The notes beneath the pieces were generated by a model. The model had not been told where the DNA came from and did no database searches. It saw only the letters and a program-made list of their open reading frames with translations. From positions 18,012,652 to 18,076,651 of the forward strand of contig JAJEKV010000014.1 of assembly GCA_021234155.1 (NCBI GenBank): 64,000 nt of DNA. The letters run 5' to 3'. This DNA is from Isoetes taiwanensis. Lineage: Eukaryota; Streptophyta; Lycopodiopsida; Isoetales; Isoetaceae. Positions 57,063 through 64,000 of this stretch are shown one piece after another (position 1 is the first letter of the stretch; every line of letters begins with the position of its first letter). The position numbers and the translations under genes are program-made.

Positions 57063-57912
57063 ACTACTCATACAGTGTGCCTAGCACACTTTTGAAAATT
57101 CCGAATGATTTTTGACACACATCGTGAGTAGTGGACCATAGTTGACTAGGAATGATAGGTCTAAACTATAATATGATAGGTTAAGCAAGCTTAAAATTTA
57201 AAACTGAGCTAGGAAGACCTATCAGGATATTAAGAAATTCATAGGAAACAATAAATTAAGGGCCACTACTCATGCTGTGTGCCCAACACCCGACTAAAAA
57301 TCTCCTGGCCTCCTGGCGCAAGCCATGAGTAGTTGACCAGGTCAAATTCTTTTTATGATTCGAACGCCTAACCTCTTGGCAACAAGTCTGTTTCCTTACC
57401 AACATGCCAAAAGCACTATGGTTTTCATTTTCTATGTAGAGTATATGATATTTTTAAAGTAGAAAAGTGATAAAAACTCTTGACTTTTTGGCCTCCAGCC
57501 AACTGTACTTACCTTTTGAGCTAGTGTGATAATAGTGTAATCTTTTATGCGCGCTAATCTATTAAGCAAGATGTATAATTCTCTTTTAGGATTCACGAAG
57601 GATTTGACCTTTCAGTATGACCAAACAAACCTCCAGTACTCACGCCGTGCTCCAGGAGCACGATTGAAAATCTTAAGCCTGTAGCGCACGGCTGAGTAGT
57701 CGACCCCTGATCTACCCCAAAACTACCACAAATTGAGTAAACAAGGGTGTTTCCAGGCTCTATTCATCAGGTAGAATAAGAAAATGCCCTTATTTCATCA
57801 GTTTGGTGACATCTGGACCCAAATAGGCTGCTAGTACTCAGGCCGTGCACCAGGAGCACAATTGAGAATCTTACTCGGGCCTGTGGCACACGCCATAAGT
57901 GGTCAAAATTTT
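57063..57912. repeat. four hairpin repeats, about 75 bp each
   Basis: Units start with TACTCA at 57065, 57267, 57637 and 57835. Each opens with TACTCA(n)GCnGTGC and closes with GCnCACnnCnTGAGTAGT or a variant, so its ends can pair; the third unit is best: TACTCACGCCGTGC against GCACGGCTGAGTA. Between the arms lies GGAGCACnATTGAnAATCTTA. Spacings are 202, 370 and 198 bp. It follows the LTR and primer site at 56.8 kb and may be the interior of that element. Confidence 0.7.
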
Positions 57913-59239
57913 GAACCTTCATAACTTGATCTAGACAACTCCAAATCACCTGCAATTTGTTGTAATAGGAGTCCTATTACAACAAATTTCAGGGTAGACC
58001 CTACTTTTTTTTTTTCTAAGGGCATATTTTGAGTTGCCCTTTTTTGGGACAGTTAAAATTTTATCAGCCCTTCTTATTTTATGGTACAATGTAAACTGCT
58101 CTTATTTACTGCAAAACTTATTACAAAACAACATTTATCTATATAAAAGCATACCAATGCTTCATTTAAATCAAATGCGCATTGTACACTAGCACCTCTA
58201 GTATTCCGAGAGAACATCATATTGATTGTGGCTTGCATTTTGTCACTCTTTGGCTGCCTAGATGAGGTGCCATGTAAATGATAAATGGAGTGTCAACAAA
58301 TAGTGCATAGCAGGAAAAACATAGGGTAAAAAAAGAAGGGAACGTTCATGTAATATAATAACCAGATAGTACAATAAATTTCATAGCGAAGAGAAAGCAA
58401 TTTTTTATAAAGAAGGAGCTTACGTTTGCCGCTGAGTATCAAGGTAATTGGATGCCATAATGTAAATAGAGTGTAAATCTTTTTTGTGATTTCAAGCTGT
58501 AAAATATGTTGGTCATGTATCAGACAATACAGAATACAAGATAGAATGGAAAAATGCAACAAAGAATTGGTAAGAATAGAAAGAAATTCATTAAATCAAC
58601 CACAATGCAAAGGAATGTAAGGAATTGCAAGCAAGCACTAACCTGCCAGGCTTTTCATCCCATCAAATGCCATGCACGATGCACTGGCAAAGCAACAAAA
58701 TTTGATTGGAGAATGAATGTCGATGAGACTGATTCTTGAATTTTTTGTTCCTATTTGGTGACTCAGATTACTGAGAATGATGCATGCTACTGTTGAAGAA
58801 AGCAGCATGCAGATGAAAGTTCCTCCCGCCTGCCGCCAAACCGGAACATTGCTTTTTTGTTTTCCAAATATATATATTTTTTCCCTTTTACTTTTCAAAA
58901 ATTGGCTTTTTTTTATTATAGACTTTTAATTTCTTGCTCTTTTACATTCTTGCTCTTTTACAATAAGATATAGGATAATGCTAAATATATTAACTATTGA
59001 CACTGATAGAATTTTAAGGGTTTTTAAAATCTTTGCCCTTATTTTAAAAGCTGCTTAATTTTTTGCCCTTTCATGGGGAAGGGCATTTTTTTTATGCCAC
59101 CCTTATTCATAATGGCTATAATATTTTTTTCCTTCTTTTGCAGGGGAGTGGGCAGGCCATGAAAGTTGATCACTGATTATAGGACCATTAAACACTCTAG
59201 AACTATTTATGATCTCAAATTAGGCTAGAAACATTAATT
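57913..59239. other. no recognisable gene
   Basis: AT-rich. A short inverted repeat, GTTGTAATAGGA...TCCTATTACAAC, lies at about 57959-57984. Frames at 58293-58898 show no domain. Confidence 0.35.
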
Positions 59240-60186
59240 GAGGATCTATGAGAATATCGAGAGAATTTATGGAACCTAGGGAATCTTCATAGAATATTTG
59301 AGAATCTACGGGGTCTTTGATAAGATCTTTAAGAATCTAGGAGAATCTACATAGAATCTTTGAGAATCTAGAGGAATCTTAATAGAATCTTTTCGATCCT
59401 AGGCAAATCTTGATGGAATTTTGGAGGAGCTAAGGAATGTTCATAAGATCTAAGGGAATATTAAGGAATATTCATAAAATCTTTAGAAATCTAGGGGAAT
59501 CTTGATGAAATCTTTGAGAACCTAGAAGAATCTTCATAGAATCTAAGGGCATAGAATCATGGGGAATCTAGGTGAATCTTGGGGCAATCTTTAGAAATCT
59601 AGGGGAATCTCGAGAGGATCTAAGGGAATCGATGGGAATCTTCATAGAATATTTGAGAATCTCGAGGAATCTTCTTAGGATCTTACAGAATCTAGGAGAA
59701 TCTACATAGAATCTTGGGGAATTTATGTGAATCTTGAGAGAATCTTATGAGAATCTAAAGGAATCTTGGTGGAGTCTTTGAGATTCTAGGGGAATCTTGA
59801 TGGAATCTTGAAGAACCAAAGAGAATCTTCGTAGGATCTAAAGGAATCTTCGAAAAATCTTTCGTAATCGAGGATTTAAAGGAAGAAGAGAATCTACATA
59901 GAATCGTGGGGAATCTAGGTGAATCTTGAGACAATCATTGGGTATCTATGGGAATCTCAAGGGAACCTTAGGGAATCTATGGGAATCTCATGAAAATCTT
60001 TGAGAATTTCGAGGAATCCAAGGGAATCTTCATAAAATCTTTGAGAATGTAGGGGAATCTAGGGGAACCTTTATAAAATTTGAATGAATCTAGGAGAATC
60101 TACATAGAATCATGAGGAATTTATGATCATCTTGGAATAATCTAGAGAAATCTTTGTAGAATCGTAAAAATCTAAGGGTATCTTCC
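59240..60186. repeat. GAATCT-based minisatellite, about 0.95 kb
   Basis: An array of degenerate units of about 32 bp, each made of three GAATCT-like words of about 11 bp (GAATCTAGGGGAATCTTnAT, AGAATCTTTGA). Dozens of GAATCT words are visible, interspersed with variants (GATCTAAGGG, GAATCTACATA). There is no ORF; the units diverge and no block of perfect copies is seen, so the array is old. Confidence 0.9.
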
Positions 60187-60239
60187 ACCATCCACATCGT
60201 AGGGTCGGCATCATGTAGTCCTTCATAATACAAACACTT

Positions 60240-60260
60240 GTATATATATATATATATACA
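60240..60260. repeat. (TA)n microsatellite
   Basis: About nine TA units, just right of the minisatellite. Confidence 0.9.
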
Positions 60261-63200
60261 ATTATATAAGCACCTCAGTGTTCCAATATTTTGAAGTGGC
60301 CACCTACACCATCTCAAAATGACCAAAATTAATCAAACCCTAAAAGTTTCAAAAACTAGAGTTTGTTTATAAATAGAAGCATACCCCATTAGGACCTCAA
60401 CATAGCAACCCAAGTTCAAGTATTGGTATACCACCTCTGCTCATGCCAAAGGCGTAAATCTTGACCACTTTTTTTTTGTCTTTCCAATACAATTTGACTT
60501 AATTGCCACATTGACACTCCCTATTGCCAGGATAGAAAGGAGCTAGAATCTAGAGCTGCCCAAGTCACTCCATGTCTAGAGTATTGGACCTCCCCAAACC
60601 AACCTTTGCTAGGAGTATATCTTAAGCATCATGAGGGCTTGGTAAAACAAAGTTCAGTTCATGCCAGACCCCCTATCTTGATGTCCATAGATGTGAAGGC
60701 TATAGATATATCTCTATTAATATTGCACAAGCTATATCCCTTGCTTAGAGAGCCCAGGAGGTTGTAGGTGCGCCTTTCGACCAGCCGTTGACCTGAGCCT
60801 TTAAACTCTAGAATATACGAGCGTTTGCTTTCGGAATATGAGGCCAGACCCATAGAATAGCAAGAGGCACAACTTCTTGAAGATGTTGAAGACCCAGGCG
60901 ACGTACTGACGGTCAAAGAGAGGATATAGAGAAGGCAGACCCGAGAGAGGGAACCACAACGGCAAACACCTCTACCAACAAAATGAGTACGCAGGACACC
61001 ACCGGCCTATCAACAATCTTCATCGAATGGGAAGAATATTGGGTAATCAATGGCATCAAGAATCTTTTGAACTGTCAAGCTCCTGGCTACCACATCCACG
61101 AGCTCACATCAGAAAGAGGATCTCGACCCCTTTATCGACTCGATGCACATGAGTTTCAAAAGGAAGATTGCAAGCTAGAAACATACAGGTGCAAGAGTAT
61201 GTCAAACGGGGAAGTCTGCATTAACAACACGACCTAGGGTCCGAGAGCATAATCTCCCATCAAAAGGAAAATCATAGCGACACAGGAGGGCATAGAAACT
61301 GAAGGGAGGACCACCACGATCTTGTAGCCTAGCAGCTCAAGGGGATGTCACACAATGTCAACAAAAGGAGCAACCAAGCTAGACAACTACAAAAGTATCC
61401 AAAGCCGACTAGGGCGAGCTTCCAGCTCCATTCAGTAGTTCATTGGTTACAAAAATAGGAGATCATGATGGAGAGAGGAGACATATATCAGGGAAGGAAC
61501 ATCCCCGACTTGAAGGCCTATATCAGCATGAGGGGCAAGATCAAGGAGGAGGATATTCTATTCGAAGAAGAGCTCCAGATCCAGAAACACCTAGGAACCA
61601 AACAAAGGACAATTTTAGTGCTTCAACCAAGTAGTTCGAGACTCGAGCAGACCGGACCCAAAGGATGGAGGAGACGACCCAGCCAGCAGCTACAGATCAC
61701 TTTACGGTGACTAAAAGTAGCTATGGTATGTGCAATAGAGGACAACCACACTTCCAAGCACAGGGGAGGCATATCGTAATGAAGCAAAGTCCAAGCAATA
61801 GAAGTTGCGCTCACAAATTCAACCTGCGGAGAAATAACACTGTCTACCTACTGATCGCCATCTCAGAGCTTCGAATGCACGCAAGACTGACCGATTACAT
61901 CAACCAGGTGATCCTACTTAAGCAATCAATGGCACTGCACATCTTCAACCTTGTAACTGCACACCACATATAGGGACACTGAGCTGTCACTGTCGCCACA
62001 TTCCACATGACGGGTAAGACATTAAGGAGGAGCATCTTCCCGTCAAGGAGTCACACCAACGAACATTCTTCACAACTTGGGATGACGAGCGTGAATCACA
62101 GATGGTCACCTCACCTATAGTAGCAGCATTTCAAGGAATCCCGAAGTCAACCAGAACAAGCAATACTCAGCAAGTAAGAAGAATCAAACATGATAGGAGG
62201 AAGGCAAATCATAAAGGTGTATAAACATTTAAGTATATCATCTTATGTAATTTAGAAAAGTGGATGAACTGAAATCCCAATGTAAGTGCGTATATGTCTA
62301 TTATATATCTCAGATGCTCACATATATAGTGTAGAAACATGAGTTTAGAGTCATGTTCTAGGGGTTTAGCATTTAGATCAAGAAACTCATCGCTTTGACT
62401 GCCCAAGGACAAAGCAAAGAAGCATAGCTATAGCCCGAGATCAAGTTTTCGAATGAAAGAGCAAGTACGAGGGAGAAACGAATAGAGCCCAAACAAAGCT
62501 TCGACCCCAAACACTTCGGGAAATGCCCTCAAGTAGAAGATCGCTCGTCCAACACAATGTCAAAATGAGAGATAACACCGATCATGTCAAGATCATTAGT
62601 GCTGCACCACTAGGTTTTGCACCAGGACATCTTCGTGGCCCAACTCTACCTCTTATGGCAGTGGCAACACTTAATGACCTTATGATACTAGTGTCCTTAA
62701 CAATAGAAGGAGGAACGACCAGACATCTTCGGAAACTGCGGCCACGACATCAAGCTGGCAGACGTTGAGAAATTCTTCGAGATGACCCGACATCAACAAG
62801 CCAACTGAGAAGGCAATATCTCGACGACCATATAATCCCGCCTTGTGGTGATATATGGTGATGCTTGTAACATGCATGTTAGATGGAGATACACTTACAA
62901 AAGGTACCGCAACGATGGGTTATACCTATGCTCATTCAACAACTAAGTGATGGCTTCGTCAAGTACTCCTACTAGTGATTAGAAGAGAAGAAAACAATTT
63001 TATCTTTGATAGGACCTCAACGCCCCAAGATACAAGCATTCGACACCTTAACAAGAAGGATACCAATCGAAGCACCTTCAGCAAAAAGGGAGTCGAGACA
63101 ATAGCCAGGCTATTCAAGAACAAAAGTAGATCTAGGGCAGAAACTTCTTCAACTCAAGGGTCAAGCTACGCCGACATAAGGATCTATCATTCCCGATAGC

Positions 63201-64000
63201 ATAGCCATAAGGGAGGAGAGCCATGATGCTTTACTTGCCAGACCCTCAAGTATAGTGGGACAAAGGCCAGAAACTGAAAGCTGGAGAAGTGCTAGAAATT
63301 GGCTACTTCCATGAGCTCCTTAGAGGCAACATGAAGTTCAAAATTGTGACTTACAAATGTCGGCTGTTAGGGTACAGTAGGGCGGCGGCGGCGGCCGCCC
63401 GAGCAGAGGTTTTTTTCTTTGATTCTAAGGCGAGGCTGGAGGTGCAGCGCATCCTTGCAACCATGATGATTATGCTCTCTTGTTGCTGGTAATATGTGTG
63501 GTTTCATTTATGTCTTAGAACAGATTTGGATGTGGAAAGATAAGGCCAATATCTTCGCTTTTATCTCTGTTCTTGGTTTATTTAAGCCATAGTGTAGATC
63601 AGATTTCTTGCTGATGAAGGGACCAGTATTTTTATGGACGTAATATTGGATGATGTCTGCCGTAGTGCATATAGCCAGGTCTTCAGGATGGATGTGTGGA
63701 GCTTATGTTATGGTGATTGCCATGGCATTCTGCAGACCCCATCCGGTATCCATAAAGGTTTTATGCACCTGCTTGGTAAATGCTGCTCTCATCTTTCAGT
63801 CTCAGGCTTTGGTTCAGAAGGCTCTGTCATTAGCTGTGATATCATATTAGAATCTACCCGCACCATTGCGGTATGGGCCTGCACTCATTGCAGGGTCCTG
63901 GTTGGTTCAGTTGTGATGCTTATAGCTGGTAAATGGTGGTGACTTCGATATTGATATGGGTGAAAGCATTCAGAGGCTTAGGTATTGCTAGATCAGTTTT
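60261..64000. other. 3.7 kb without a recognised gene
   Basis: The region from about 60900 to 63200 is less AT-rich and rich in AAG/GAC triplets, with several frames of 60-100 codons (60983-61237, 61465-61710, 61665-61973, 62523-62768, 62975-63199) on the plus strand. That pattern fits a decayed coding element with frameshifts, but no motif could be named. A CGG run with GGCGGCGGCGGCCGCCCG is at about 63381-63399. Frames at 63634-63942 also have no known pattern. Confidence 0.4.

Noticed and set aside
57063-57912. CRISPR array
   Set aside because: Eukaryotic context, unequal spacing and diverged hairpin units rule it out.

Overview
This is nuclear DNA from a land plant. The evidence is AT-rich sequence, one gene with many small GT-AG exons spread over 13 kb, one intact DUF538 gene, and transposable elements of plant type: Ty1/copia, Ty3/gypsy-like gag, L1-type LINEs with a zf-RVT domain, a Harbinger-like MITE and tRNA-derived SINEs. 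The long introns, deep nesting and old, decayed elements suggest a gymnosperm or another large-genome non-grass lineage. That last point is inference; the species cannot be read from the sequence.

Layout. 1-7.1 kb holds decayed repeats: SINE copies, a LINE C-terminal fragment and a broken PIF1-type helicase on the minus strand (4.5-5.9 kb). 7.13-26.81 kb can be read as one retrotransposon. Its 5' LTR (7128-8573 plus 20143-21089) was split by a MITE and then by an 11-kb L1-type LINE. A short interior (PBS, gag with one zinc knuckle, polypurine tract; no pol found) follows. The 3' LTR (22477-26806) was itself split by a 1.75-kb insert. The LINE carries three further insertions: a fold-back element, a 5'-truncated LINE on the opposite strand with a 16-bp target duplication, and the 3' end of a different LINE clade. 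26.8-33.2 kb has a copia-type LTR on the minus strand and a broken Ty1/copia element on the plus strand that ends abruptly at 33167. There it abuts a minus-strand pseudogene (33.17-34.04 kb) with HUH Rep motifs.

34.75-47.44 kb holds the main cellular gene: a plus-strand coiled-coil protein of about 767 codons in 19 coding exons. A direct duplication of about 3.3 kb (37333-40688 and 41336-44545) doubles three of its exons. Both copies are open, all splice phases match, and the duplication adds 117 residues in frame. Past the gene lie LINE fragments in permuted order (47.8-49.4 kb), a minus-strand retroposon (49.9-51.8 kb), a cluster of SINEs (52.1-55.6 kb) and, among them, an intact single-exon DUF538 gene (54551-54997, minus). 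From 56 kb on there is an LTR with primer-binding site, four hairpin repeats, a GAATCT-based minisatellite (59.2-60.2 kb), and about 3.7 kb in which I recognise nothing.

Most coding capacity here is dead transposon. Two loci look able to make host protein: the coiled-coil gene and the DUF538 gene. The most unusual items are the Rep-like (HUH) fragment and the PIF1 fragment on the same strand either side of the later insertions, and the in-frame triple-exon duplication. All homology statements come from recognising motifs by eye; no search was run.
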